A stretch of 64,000 nt of DNA from Maylandia zebra. Lineage: Eukaryota; Chordata; Actinopteri; Cichliformes; Cichlidae. The stretch lies in assembly GCF_041146795.1 (NCBI RefSeq), contig NC_135184.1:11150967-11214966 (forward strand). The letters are read 5' to 3'. The stretch's first letter is position 1; every line of letters begins with the position of its first letter. The position numbers and the translations under genes were made by a program. This document shows, one piece after another, positions 19,697-32,800 of this stretch. Under the pieces are notes generated by a model. The model worked only from the letters and a program-made list of their open reading frames with translations. It had not been told where the DNA came from and did not search any database.

Positions 19697-22600
19697 ACGG
19701 GTGACACCATCTTTCACCTGAGCTCCTGACTTTTTATTTTTCAAACCCAAACTCAGCAGATTTTCGTGAATATTTAAAAAAACATATATATAAAAAAACA
19801 AAAGAAAAACAACAACAAAAAAATACATCTAGCAACTTAAATGCAGCTGCTATTTTATCCCAATACTGGTATTTTTTTTTCCTGTTTTTTAAAGTGTGTG
19901 TGCGTGTGTGTGTTTCAAGTCGGATCCTACTAACACATCCATCTGCTGTAGTTGAAGTAGTAATAAGCTATGCGATGGGCACATCTGATAACACCCATGT
20001 GTCAAATCTTAAATGTTGTCATTACCTCATGTGTTTCTTTTGTGTTAGTCTATATTGTTTTTTTCTTTTTTTTTTCTTTTTTTTTAAATTACCTCATGGG
20101 TTGTCATCGTCGTATTTCGCGTCGTGGTCCTGATCGTCTGCGGCCAAATGAAATGAACCTTTTTGCTCCAAACCTCAGACGACGTGCTGCACACCTCGGA
20201 GGAACCGTTTTGAGACTGTTAGACAACAAATACATCTTCCTCAGGGGTTGAAGCTTCTCGATTTTGAAACTCTGAGTGCGCTCCCTTATTTTAAACCTGT
20301 GATTTCCTCAAAATGAAAAACGGAAAAAAAAAGTTTCAAAAAACAAAAACCGGAGCACAGCTGTTTTATTGTAAGGGAGGGAGCTAAATGGGAGCTGTAT
20401 TGGACATTTTGGACTTGGATTTGGGGCAAGTGTCTTGTCCTCGGGGAACTACCTCTCAGGTATTCAGTAGGCTTCTTTGGAACATTTTCTCTAAGTTAAG
20501 AGCCGAGCTATCGAGCTAGCTATCATGGACATATTCCTGGATTTTTATTTTAGTTTTTTTATTTGTTTGAATTCAGAGTTACTCCTTTGCCAGTGCCAGG
20601 GGCATTGCTGGATGCTGTCTGAAGTTGCAATGTTACACATTCTTAATTTGAACTGTGTGAGTGAGTGTGTGAGTGAATCTGAAATTGATATGATGTGAGA
20701 TGGATAGAAAGTTTTTAAAGTGAGAGTCATGGGCCATACTTGAGTAAGCAACATGTCTGTTTTTTAATTTCCATGAGTGCGTGTTCAATAGACTCAGTCG
20801 GACACCAGTTCCCAGATACCTCAGTCACTGTATGTCATGCAAGGAGAGCTCAAATGGTTGCCTTTTGTCTCAAATGCAATGCCATAGTTGTACCATAACA
20901 TGAATACCATACATTGAATGTCCGTTATGCTGCTGTGACTATTCCAGGATACTCAAGGATTTGTAGATGTACATGCATTCTTTGTTAATATAACGCTAAC
21001 ATGTGATTACTATCCACGATATAATGTGAGGCTAATATTCTGTTTTTGTGCGTTTTTTATTTTGACTGGGTAAGCCGTCAGGTGCTTACTCCTACAGACT
21101 GACCTCAGATATTCTGAAAAGTACCTCAGGCTTTTTCTACATGTATATCAAATTGTGTTATGTATTTTATTGTGTTTTTGGTAGTTGAGATATTTTATTG
21201 CTGGTTGGGCCTCTTGTCTGTTGAGATTGAGATTTGATTTGATTTTTTTTGTTTTTTTTAGGAGTCTGACCAGTTTTCATGGTGTTAATTCTCTACAAAT
21301 CTAAAAGAAGATGGGCAGATTTATGTAAATATGGGTGTACACACAGATGGCGAACACTGCTCAGTGATTTTTGGGGTGGGGTTTTTTTTCTGCGCTCTCT
21401 TTTTTTTTTTTTTTAAATAACACAAAATCAGGGCATTAATGTTCTCATTTTGCAGAAATGGAAGAGATTTCTCAGTTCCACCTCTATATATTTAAATAAT
21501 TTTTATAACTAGCCCTGCATAATAATTGTTTTTCTTTTGGTAGAGAGTGGCGGTTACTGATTTCAGTGAATTTCAGTGAATAATGGTATCGGTCCCTCTG
21601 GATCAGAAGCTGTGTGGGTTGCACTTTGCATTATAGAGCTCAGTGTGTATATTATCAAGAACAAACAGAAAAAAACATACAGATTCCTTTTGTGATTTGG
21701 CTTCCTGTTTTGAACAGTATTGCCTCAATATTAACCTGCTGGTGTGATGTTCAGACTTGTTTAGTGCTAGTTTAGCCACATTGGACAACACACAGGCTCA
21801 TCTGTTGTACGTTGATTAGTGCTGTGGAAAGATGGTGATTTTTAACAGTGATCTGTAATGCTTGCCGATGTGCAGTTTTGGTAAAGGACACTAGAAAAAA
21901 AATATCAGTCGAAATGGAACAATTACTTAACATTTTTAAAGTGTTTGGAGATCATCGTGTTTGTACCTACATTGATCGACTGATGATGCAGCACCATTGG
22001 GAGTCATGTGAGCGGTGGCATGTGCATGGTCCGAGGGTCCAGCAATATTTATTATACAGCAATAGTCTAAGTCTATCATAGTTTAAGACATTTAAACTCA
22101 GCTGTGACTTAGCAGGTTTCTTCTGCAGATCAATAAACTACATCTCATCACACCTGGACCATGTCCTGACGGCGTGGATGCGCTAAAGTCTCCTGATAAG
22201 TTGGGGGGGGGAAATGCTGACGGTTGCATTTTTAATGTGAACTGAGCATGGCCCAGGTGCTTTCACGAATTGTGCCAGAAATAAAACGGCAGTCGCGTAG
22301 GGGATATCTGCTGCGGTCTGTTGTTACCTCCAAATGCTGTCTTACACCCAGCTCTTCTGAACAGAAAAACCAGTTACCTCATGCAGTACCTCATTAGTAA
22401 CACTAACATGGAGTCAGCCTCATCTTCAACAAAAAGAAAAGAAAAAATGTATCAATTATTGCGTGTGTATATATCTATATATACATATATATATTTGACA
22501 AATGTAAAGGTTTTCTTCCTTTTCATGTGTGAATCCCGTGAAAGAAATCTTTTTTTGTTTTTTAAAGTTCACAGTCAACATTGTTCATTTCTTGTCGTGT

Positions 22601-22795
22601 GGATGGATGTTTGACTGAATTGTGTGACTTTCCCTGTTTATGTGAACTGTGTGTGTGGGGTGTATGTTGGTTGATGATTTCACTAAAACAGTACGAATGG
22701 TAATTTTATCTGTGAAACAAAATGCTTAGAAATATAAACTAGATGAGAATAGTCATCCTTTTGTATATGAAAATAAAGACAAATCTTGATTAACC
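19697..22795 (+). other. acvr2b: acvr2b long 3' UTR
   Basis: About 3.1 kb without a coding exon follows the stop. Candidate poly(A) signals are AATAAA at 22128-22133 and, the best placed, 22772-22777. The region is AT-rich with several poly(T) tracts (about 20060-20085, 21400-21415) and a Pumilio-type octamer TGTAAATA at 21324-21331. The short open frames here lack splice or family support. Confidence 0.6.
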
Positions 22796-23500
22796 ATTAC
22801 TGGGTAAATGGAGTTCTTTGCATGTCTCTCACTGCTTTCAATACTGTCTGTCACTTGAGACAACAAAAAGATTAAAATCAAATAAAAGTGCTGTGAATAT
22901 TTAATGGTAGAAGGGGGAAAAAAATACGTGCACTATGCCTAAAGACTGTAAGACCGTTCAGGGTTTTTTGTGGCTGCATAAATCCACTAGATGGCAGCAA
23001 TGGTGCTACTAGTTTGAACTGGTTCATTTGCAACATTTCAAGCTCAAGAGTACAGTCTGGCTTGAGTTCACAGTGAATGCTGGTATCGCTTTCCGTTAAA
23101 TCATTGGCGTACGTTTTAGTTATTTTTGCGGCAATTGTGGAAGAAATTAATAAATGGACGCTCACATGATTTGTAACTCTTGCAATATTTTATAATACAA
23201 CAGTAAATACAAAGCGTTAAACGTCACCAAATGTTGCCATGTATCTGATTCTAGGAAAAGCCAGAAAGTCACTACCGCATTCAGTCATCCGTATAATCTG
23301 GCTTCAGCTCATTCCTATAATGAGATCATATGCCTGATAGCTATTACATATTTTAGGCAAAGTAGAATGGCAAAGATTGGCTATTGTGTCCTCAAATGTA
23401 CCCTGTATCCGATAAAGATACATTACAATACCTCACATAATTAAGCCACCTCCGTTTGCGCTTCTGTATTTGGTATCAAAATAAAACGTCCGCTAGCACA
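22796..23500. other. Intergenic between acvr2b and arhgap29
   Basis: About 0.7 kb separates the acvr2b poly(A) signal from the arhgap29 promoter. No gene is seen; the minus-strand open frame at 22878-23165 has no recognisable motif. Confidence 0.5.
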
Positions 23501-23772
23501 TGAAGGCATCACAGAGCTATCCTTCGGAGGAATCTAGCCAATCAAAACGCGTCATGATTGTCATGTGACGAGCCGACTGGTAAATTACGATTGACTGGAG
23601 AGTTGCCGATAGTCAGCTACTTCTCGATGTACAGTTAGGCAAAGCTGACAACTTTTTGCCTTTGTTGGAGTTTGTTCGTGTCTCACGGAAATACTTTGCT
23701 GCCTTCTCCGTCTTCAATAAGCAACGTTTTATTTGGATATTGTTCCCATTATGTCAGCAAAGAGCCAAACAG
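23501..23772 (+). promoter_or_regulatory. arhgap29: arhgap29 promoter and leader exon 1
   Basis: A CCAAT box (23538-23542) and an M-box/E-box TCATGTGA (23561-23568) precede a leader exon that ends in CAAACAG/gtgag at 23772. The leader carries an ATG at 23751 that opens a short upstream ORF. Exon 1 splices to the acceptor at 24390-24391. The transcription start, probably 23590-23700, is inferred. Confidence 0.5.
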
Positions 23773-24432
23773 GTGAGATTAGATAGCGTATTTTGGCTGT
23801 GCCAGGAATGCAGTTTATGACCCGAGGTCGACTGTTTTTACCGGGGAAGTAGCATCACTTTTTACTGTAAACTGTATGCAAAGAACCAGCACCATTTTAG
23901 TAGTTGCTAGAGTTCAAACGTCTCTTGCAAGCTTACATTGTGTTAACCTTCTTTTAACTGGATTGTTTTTTTGGGGATATTTTTTTGTGTGTGAAAATGT
24001 GTGTTACTAAAGGATAACGCTGTTGTTGTTTTTTTTTAGAACTTAACGTTACCTTAACTAGCTAAGAGCTAAACGTTGCTTTACAAAACTTTACAAAAAA
24101 CGTAATTAAGTAAAAGTGTTAGCTAAAAGTGGAAAAGCAAAAGTAATTTAAAGAAATGAAAGAGTGTGAGAAAAACCCCCATTACTTTTATGAACGTTAT
24201 ACGTGCTGAAACTCAATAGTTTTTTTTTTAAATATATATTTCCCCTCATATAATAATCATAATAATAATGATATAGGTTGAGTTCCGTGGTCACTGTATA
24301 GTTTTTTGTAATATAGTAAATTGAAATAATAACAATAATAGCCCGATCTACAGATAGACATCAAGTCCACGCGTCATTCTCTGTCTTTCAGCTGTCCACG
24401 GACCAGGGCAGCGTGCTGAGTTCAGGGGTTAG
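23751..24432 (+). promoter_or_regulatory. uORF 1 in the arhgap29 leader (20 codons, spliced)
   Basis: ATG at 23751 in exon 1 reads MSAKSQT, crosses the splice to 24392 and ends AVHGPGQRAEFRG with TAG at 24430-24432. It is not in frame with the main start at 24483. It is therefore an upstream ORF expected to reduce or regulate translation of arhgap29, unless an alternative splice bypasses it. Confidence 0.5.
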
Positions 24433-24474
24433 CTGGCCTACTGTACCCCCAGTAAAGGGTCGCAGCTGCACTGA

Positions 24475-24615
24475 ATGCTGGGATGCTACGGAAGGGCAGC
24501 GGCAGCAGCAGTAGTGGTGGTGGAGGCGGTGGAACAAAGCACACCCAGAGACTGCCACAGAACCTTTCCGAGACATCTACAGAGCCTCTATCAGCTGGAT
24601 CCAGTAAGACCTTGA
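24475..24615 (+). promoter_or_regulatory. uORF 2 overlapping the arhgap29 start
   Basis: A second upstream ATG at 24475, eight bases before the main ATG and in a different frame, opens 46 codons ending with TGA at 24613-24615. The product is alanine/valine-rich (GRAAAAAVVVEAVEQ) because it reads the Gly/Ser-rich coding repeat in another frame. Ribosomes starting here would pass the main start, so leaky scanning would be needed for Arhgap29. Confidence 0.45.
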
Positions 24616-26761
24616 ATATGGGGCGCAGTTCAAAGAACCCAAACCCTCTGAGCAACATGGGCCTTACCTCCCGCCTGATAGGGGCACCCGGAGTGGATGT
24701 CGAGTATGTAATGCAGCTGGTGAATGATGTGCGGTTGTTTGCTGATGTGCTACACAACCTCAAAGAAGCTTTCCAGTATAAAGGTAAGTTCAGGTAGAGC
24801 TGGAATGTGGGGGATTGTGTGGGGGCTTTGGAGGTCAGGGAACCATAAAATGACAGATGATGAAAGAAAATGCACCCTGGGCGGTAGTGCATGCACCATT
24901 AACATCAGATTCAAGGACATTCTTGAGGTTATTTTATGATAACGTACTATTGTTAGCACCGTACCTGCTTTGCTGACAGGTACTAATCCATCAGTTATGA
25001 TTTCTTTGATATCCTAAGTCACATTCAAGTGATAGTTGAGAGAGCATGAAAAGAAAAATAAGAGCAGGAAAGTTAGTTTTTCCAGTTACCTAAGTATCTG
25101 AAATCAAGCAGCAGTGCTGACCGATGGTCTAGAAATAAAATCCTTGCTCTTTGAACTGAGAAACTAAAACCCAATAGTTAAAAGTTCTCTGCCAGCAAAT
25201 TCCACTAAACACCAATTTATGTGGCATCATGTTTTCTTTGTTTGGCCAGTTATAGCAAATTCCACACACCTAAACCTTTTTATAGCAGACTGTAGTGAAT
25301 ATCTTGTTTTGGAATCACTATTACTATATCACACCTTCACTAACCACAACATTTAGTGGCACACGAAACTGTAAAACACTCTGAACAAAGTGCCCAGGAA
25401 GACTGTGCATTTCATTTGTGATATTACCTCCCAAAGTTTGCCACCATAACAGCCAAAACCACCTGTGGCATGTTAGTGTGATAACAGCCTCACGTCAGCT
25501 ACACCATGACTACATACTTTATACAGAAGAATACAGGACGAGCAGAGATTAGAGCAGAAACAGGGTTTACATTCTTTCTGTTTTTCTCACTTGGCTTTGA
25601 TTGCTCGGCACTTGTTTGGAGACATATACAAACACTCTGCCCACACAAATGCTCATTATTTCACACATTATAAATACTGATAGTAGCTTGCTGTGAAAGG
25701 GCTGTTAGAGCTTTTTTATAATCAGCACTTAAAAGTTTAAAGTTGTCAGTTTAATAATTGATGACTACTAATGTTAAATTGCAGATTATAAGTGTAAGAT
25801 TATGTTAACCTTATCTCCTACTGTACTCCTAAAAGACACACATATGCTGGAGTACTACTGTAGCTCTGGTAAGAAGGAGTGAGTTGTTTAGCCATTCCTC
25901 TGTCTTGGGGGAGGGGGTGAAACCTCTGTGTGAGAGAGAGAGACTTGGTTCTTGTCGTGCTGAGTGTTACTCTGAGCCGTCACAAAAACATTTGGGGTAT
26001 TTACCTCCCCAAGAACAGCAGTGCTTATTCATCAGGTGGGATGAAATCATACCGTATGACCCCATAATGTCATTTGAATTAGTGTTTATTATTGCCGAGA
26101 CACTGACATAAGCAGAATGGCAGACCAGCGCGTGCAAGATGCTGTTGCTGCAGTGTGGTTTCCTGCTCATGCAAATGTAAACAACGAGCCATTTTTAATT
26201 AGCAGTTAAGCAACAAAAAGTAACGAAAGATGGTAGGAGAAATCAAGCATTTTAGTCAATAGTTCTAGTTTAAGTAGAGGCTATGATTGGGGACTTAAAG
26301 AAAGACAAAACCAAACAATGCCCTTTCATTTTAATTCTAGCAAACATGAATCCAACAGGTATAGTACTTTGAACTAAAAACTATCTTTAAAGCTTAATAA
26401 ATCTTACAATCAAAGTCTTAAGACCATTTCTTAAATGAAATGAATGAAATAGATGGATGAATGAATGGTTTACAGTAGCCCTTTATAGTGTAGGAAGATG
26501 GCTCAGCTTTTCATTTAAATCAGTTTAATCATACATATTGTTGAAAGTTTGGGGACTATAAAACAATGGGTCACAACACATGCATAGACATCAGGCATTC
26601 ACAAAGGTTCTTGGTCATCATCTATGTTTGTCTACTACATTGTAGCATCCCTTGTTGACTTGGTGATGAATTGCTAATCTTATCATCTAAATCTTTAAGT
26701 CTTAAATTTGATTGGAGTTAACATATTAACAGCAGTTTCTATTTCATTTTCATGAAATCGT

Positions 26762-26839
<78 letters not shown>

Positions 26840-29800
26840 ATGACTGAACCATGAATTTACATCCTAAAATATTCAAATCATTAGGGTTATTAAAGGGGAA
26901 TGTATACTGTAATTTCTGCCTCAGTTTGAAACAGTTTTACTGTTGTGTGATTGGCAGCATGCTCTATGTGTCCTTTACATGAACAGACATACAGCCTCAG
27001 CGACAGGAAGAAGGTTTTGAGAGAGGTGTGGAGGAGGTTAGCGAAACGTGTGTCGTCTCTTCTGTTATTCTGTTTTGTTGAGCACTCTGTGTGTGTGTGT
27101 GCGTGTGTGTGTGTGTTTTCTCTCTCTGAAAGGTGTGCAACCTGTTGAGATCTTGCAAGCTTTTATTCCTGTTGCAAATAGGCATCCCATATAGGCATCA
27201 GAGTCCCATATTTCCACTTATAGAGCAAATGTTAGTTTGGAATACACTTAATTTTCCACTAAGAGCTCACACCATACTTCCAAGAGGCAACACATTAGCA
27301 CACAGCATGTTTGGTTGGTGGAAACCCACAGAGACTATCCATGGCCATAAGTTTGAGTTAGCTAGACCACCCACATACACACCATGAACTTAACATCTAA
27401 TGTTTCTCCATAAATAGATTGTCGTGAACATTTACTCTTTGTATTATAAGTGGGCTTTCAGTTACAATGCTCACAAGAATGGTTAGCTAGCAGTAATCAA
27501 GCTGTCAAAGAATATGCTCTAAGAAAAGCATGTGAGGGTGAGTGACCTTTGATTGAGTCGGTGACCCCTGTCCCCATGCTTCTTTTATCCCTAAATTACC
27601 TCTATCCAATCTCACAGCCTATAATCAATGAACCTTATTGTGTTATCCCTCTACACAATACTCATAATGGTGTTATGATCCTGATGTAATTGTTGAACTC
27701 TAACATTAGAGTTGATTTGCCTGAAATTGTAAGTAGTGAAATGTTAACATGTAATTTCAGTATATTGTTTAGCCCAAATCTTTGCTAAAAGGAAAGTTGA
27801 GAAATTATATAGTGAAATCACATATAATCCCTTCATGTGATTGTTGTCAGTGTTGAGTCAATTTCCTTTTGATAGAATATTTCTGCACATCTGGTGAGGA
27901 TGAATGGCCTTTATGCCAGTATTAGAGCATTTAATAGTATGAATGTAGTGCACAGTACTGCAGGGCCAACATTAAAATGCAATGAAAGTGTCGGGGAAGG
28001 TTCTTCATTGTTACGTTTCCATTTTTGTCTGTATTCAGCTGCAAAAGACAGTTTGGTTAATAGTTTTAATCAGCATGAAAAAGGAGTCCTCTGCACGCAG
28101 TCTAGCTGCTGTCCCCCTCCCATCCCCCCGCTCTCCTGCATACTCTGCATTCCTTCTGAACAAATGTTCACTTGTAGCTATAGTGCCTTCAATAGACTAC
28201 TGGAAGGTGCGAAGCACATTAATGATAAAAACCTTGCAAAATAAATACACTTTAAATTTGAGGCCACGGTAACTATTCATAAAGTACATAGCAAAGCTTG
28301 TCGTGAAATTACAGTTATAATAAAAAAGGAAGAATAATAACCTGCTTTAAAGGGAGTAAAGAAGTATTTCGCTGAATGAATGTCACATGTTGGGCAACAA
28401 GCTTGATAGCATTTCATATCTTTTCTTTTGCTTTTAGAATTTCACACTAAAATATCTGTTTTTGTTTTTTGTTTCTTGATTTTTCTTTCTTTCTTTTTTT
28501 CCCTCAAAATGTTGAAATTGGTGACGGAGCTCACTACTTTGTCCTTCGTCAAGCCAAAACAATTTTAGGAATGTGTGTTTAGAAGTATCCATTGTAAGTT
28601 CGGGATATTGGGGCTTAACGGGATGAGGTTTTAATTTTAAATGTCTCTTATGACAACAGCAGATATGCATCGGAACAGGATACAAAATATTCTTTCCTTA
28701 CAGTTTTCTTTGCTCAAGAGAGTCTGTATTTCTTATATTATTGTTTTAGCCTCAGGTGCAGAAGAATTTCACACCAGTACCTATCCAGTTGCACATCATG
28801 GTAGATTAGACATCTTAAATCATGAGCCTAACCATGAGCTTAAGAGCTTATTTAGTCATTGTATGGTTTTCATTGTACAGTGAGTTTGTCCAAAGATAAA
28901 CTAAAGATGATGTTCTTCACACAATCTAGTTCTTTTTAAGAGGATTTAAATGTCTTTAAATGAGGAAGAACTGAACAGAACATAGGCCTGTGAGTCAGCT
29001 AGACTCATAAGCCCATGTTCAGCTATTAAAACTGTTGGTGTCATCATGACACTCTGATAAGATCTGGCTGTACTCCAGTTAAGCTGCATTGTTCTGTGCC
29101 TCACTGTACCAGCCTGTAACTGTGTTGTTGTCTAAAGGAGCAAATGTTCACTGTTGTGCATGACTTGTTTAACTTGATGCAGACCGTTAGAAGCAGTTAG
29201 AAGGAGTTTTTTTTTCTTGAATGTTTTTCTGCTCATAATGTTTTTTCTTGAGGTTAAAAAAAGGTTAAAACTTTGTCAGTGGCTCTCAGAAATGTTCTGT
29301 CTTTATCACTGAGCAGGGTCATTTGTTTTACGTCTATACCTTTATTTTTTTATTTATTTAGTGATTATAAAGCCACTGTGGGGGAAAAAAACAGCAATAG
29401 CTTCCACAAATATCCTTTTTCCCTCACTCATACACACACACACACACACACGTAAGTGCTCCTGTGCCAACTGAAGTGGCCACTTGCAGGTGGTGCCTTC
29501 AATTGAGAGAAAAGCTGAAATCTACCACATAATGGTTTAATGGCCTGCTGCTCTTAGTAGAAAGAAAGGCTAGAATTGTTGGGCAGTAACTTTCCCCTGT
29601 GATGCTGAAGGATGTTTTTGTGCAAGCTTGTGGTTGGGGTGTGTTTCCTGGGGTGGGATTTATGGTTATGGGCTGTGGATGTTTGTGTAGGACAGTGGTC
29701 ATGGAGAGTGCTAGATTAGGCACTGGAGCTCCTGCTAGCAGGGGATGTTACTGCTGCTGATTGGGTCAGACTCTTGAAATTTACAGCTGTGGGACAGGAG

Positions 29801-32800
29801 ACAGGCTTGCAGCAGTGAATGAGCCAAGGCCAAACTATAAAGGGTTTTTTTTGTTTTGTTTTTTGTAGAGGAACAAAACCATCTACTGTATGTTGTTTTT
29901 CCCCAGCTCTGACTTTAGGAAGACAACAAAAACTTTGTGCCTGTCCCCACAAGTTCTTAGTCTATTCGTTTTACATGTCTAAAAGCATCAGTCATTTCTC
30001 TTGCCCAAGACAACAGTTTCTACAAACATTTATCAAACAGTGTTATTTAGCCAAGTAGGTGGAGATTAATTCTCACTTCTGTACTACCAAGTTCTCTAGG
30101 TGAGGTCATCACATACCTGTGCCACAAACCTCTGTAACAGTGCCAGGCATTCATCGTTCTTGTGATCATAACAATAGCCTTGAAGATGACACTATTAGTT
30201 CATTAACTGGCTTGAATCATTCTTCAGACAATAAATAAATGAATAAATAAATATTTCAAATTCAAGCATTTGCTGCACTTCTCTAAAAATCATCATCATG
30301 GATTTTGGACAGTTCGAAAATGTCACTTTATGCTCTTAGAAATTATGCATGGCATTTTCCTTAGAGTTTTATAAACATGAATAAGGGTGCAAATAACAAA
30401 AATTAACAATAATAATAATAATGATAATAATAAGAATAATAAGAATAATTCAAGTCTCTAATCAGAGAAATTCAAGAATACATGTAATGAAGTGATGCCC
30501 AGACCTTACTCAGTGTAGTTCACTATTAGTCCGAGAGCAGGTAGATGTTTATGGGCTGCCCACTGTTTACTGTCTTTGTTAAGTCTGGGGCTCACTTTGT
30601 CTCCAAACAAGGCATGGGAAAGAAAGAGCAGCACCCAGCAATGCTGTGTTTGTTTAGGCAGAAGGGGAAATTAGTGTTTAGAGACGGGATCCTGACAAAA
30701 CAATTCCACCTATTCCATATCAAGTTGCAGGCAGCTCAGTAATACCAGCAGAGTATGATACAGTGATGTTTTCTGGCTTAACAGTTTGCTGTTGAAGACA
30801 TTTGTGTATAATCTCTGCTTGGCTTATTTATTTCTATCTGTGGGAAACACGGAAACAAACAAGTGGCCGTTGGAGGGGGAGTATTTGGGTTGATGGCTGA
30901 TTCACCAATCAGAACAGTGTGTCATCAACCTGGTATGTGGCACACAGATATACATCTGAAACTAAATCTGAAAATCATCCGCTGCAGTGCGGTGTGAACG
31001 TGTCACCTTTCCTTCTTGAAGAAAAGAACGAAAGGTCTTGGTAAAGCCCTGCAGCTGTTTCCCAAAGCAGCGCTGTGCCACCAGAGATCCTGAGGCTTGT
31101 TTCATGTCGAGCAGATCGCGTGTCCAGACAGGCCAGTTGAAAGCTTGTTGTTATCAGTGGGGGGAGCAGAGGCTGTAACCTCTGTCAGGCCACCTGAAGA
31201 TTTGGATTAGATTGGTCTCTGCAACCACTACACTCACAATGAGCTTTATTAGACACAATGGGTACCCACCTCCCAAACACACACACATGCACGCATGCAC
31301 AGACACACACACGCACACACACACACACAATAATCTGCGAGGCAACATTAATTTAAAGGCCCAACGTTTGAGCTGCTGTATGACGTTAAAGTTAAGTCAC
31401 CACAGACCTGCTTAGACATTGTACTCCGGAGCACATGTTTTGAGTATTTAGGAATATAATGGCATTATATATGTGGGTGTTTGCAACACACTGCATAGAG
31501 ATTTGACAGCAGAGAAGCGGATTATTCTGAATGAGTGGTTTGAGAACTTTTTATTGCCCTTCTTTTCCTGGTCACTAGTTTTAGATTAATTCCTTTACCA
31601 CTTTTCACTCTACACCCATTGCATTTTTCAACCATGTTATTTAGAATCTATTAGATGAAAAAAGGCTGCAGATGTTAAAGGACTTTCAGATTAAGTCCAA
31701 TAGTATGGTCTTGTTTTCACAGCATAATGGACACTGAGGAAAATCTTTATCTTTACTAAGAAACAATAACAGCTATTGGTTTGGCTTTTTATTTGTTTCA
31801 AGTTCGTTTGAATATTATTTAACCATCCAAGTGGCCAATACATTTAGAACTAATTCTAGAAGCATGTCTACCCAATATGCCATGATGTTATAGAGCTTAA
31901 TTAATTTATTAGCAGTTTATGACATTTTAAAAGCAACAGTACCAGCTATTTCATGGTTGCAGTCTTAATTATGCATATGTATCTGCATTTTCCTCTGTTT
32001 AAATATATTTTCCTAAAAGAGAATGAGATCTTGATCTTGTAGGAAGTAAATGAAGTAGACTAAGCCTTAAGTGTGGTTGGGACAACACCAGCTCATCCCA
32101 CCACTGTAAAGAAAGACAGGGGAGGTTTGAGAATCACTGAGGTAGGTAGGGGGTCTTCCTTTAAACAATGTGGCCTGGCTGTATGCCTCAACCCTGTCAT
32201 CTCTACCAGAACAATGGAGTGGCCCCCACAATCACCAGCGAATTTCCAGTAAGCTTTTTGATGCCATTGTTGTGACAAAGCCACTCATCCACTGCTTTTT
32301 TTTTTTTGCTAATCAGCTTTCTGACTTGTCTCATGCTGCAGTAAGCAAAGATACTCTTATACAATTTAAAAAAATAAAAAAAGAAGCAACAATGGTAAAC
32401 ACTGACCTTGCTTTGGCAGCTTTATTCATGTTCCTAACGTTGAAAAGTCTTTTTGGTTATATTTTTATTTGCATTTTTTGGGTGGAAATTAGCTGCAATT
32501 TAAGTAACCTCTCTGGGCCCAGACTATACTGGCAGAAAAAAGGAAAAGTATGTGTAGCTTGGTCAGAAAATAGTTTAAGTATTTTTGCACAGATGGAATA
32601 GTATAATGTCTGATATTTTTATATGCAGATTTTTTTTCACAAACCCTTGACTGAAATGTGGAAACTGTTTTTGCTTGCCTATTTATATTCCAGCAAAACA
32701 ATCCAGCAGGTTTCGCAGGTGTGGTGCAAAATGTTGTTTCAGTGGATTCATGAAACTCTTCTCTCATCAGTGTAGATGCTGTCTTTATTTGTTCATGCTC

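Noticed and set aside
24422-24892. 156-codon antisense ORF opposite arhgap29 coding exon 1
   Set aside because: Mirror of the Gly/Ser-rich coding repeat (proline/leucine runs); no independent signals.
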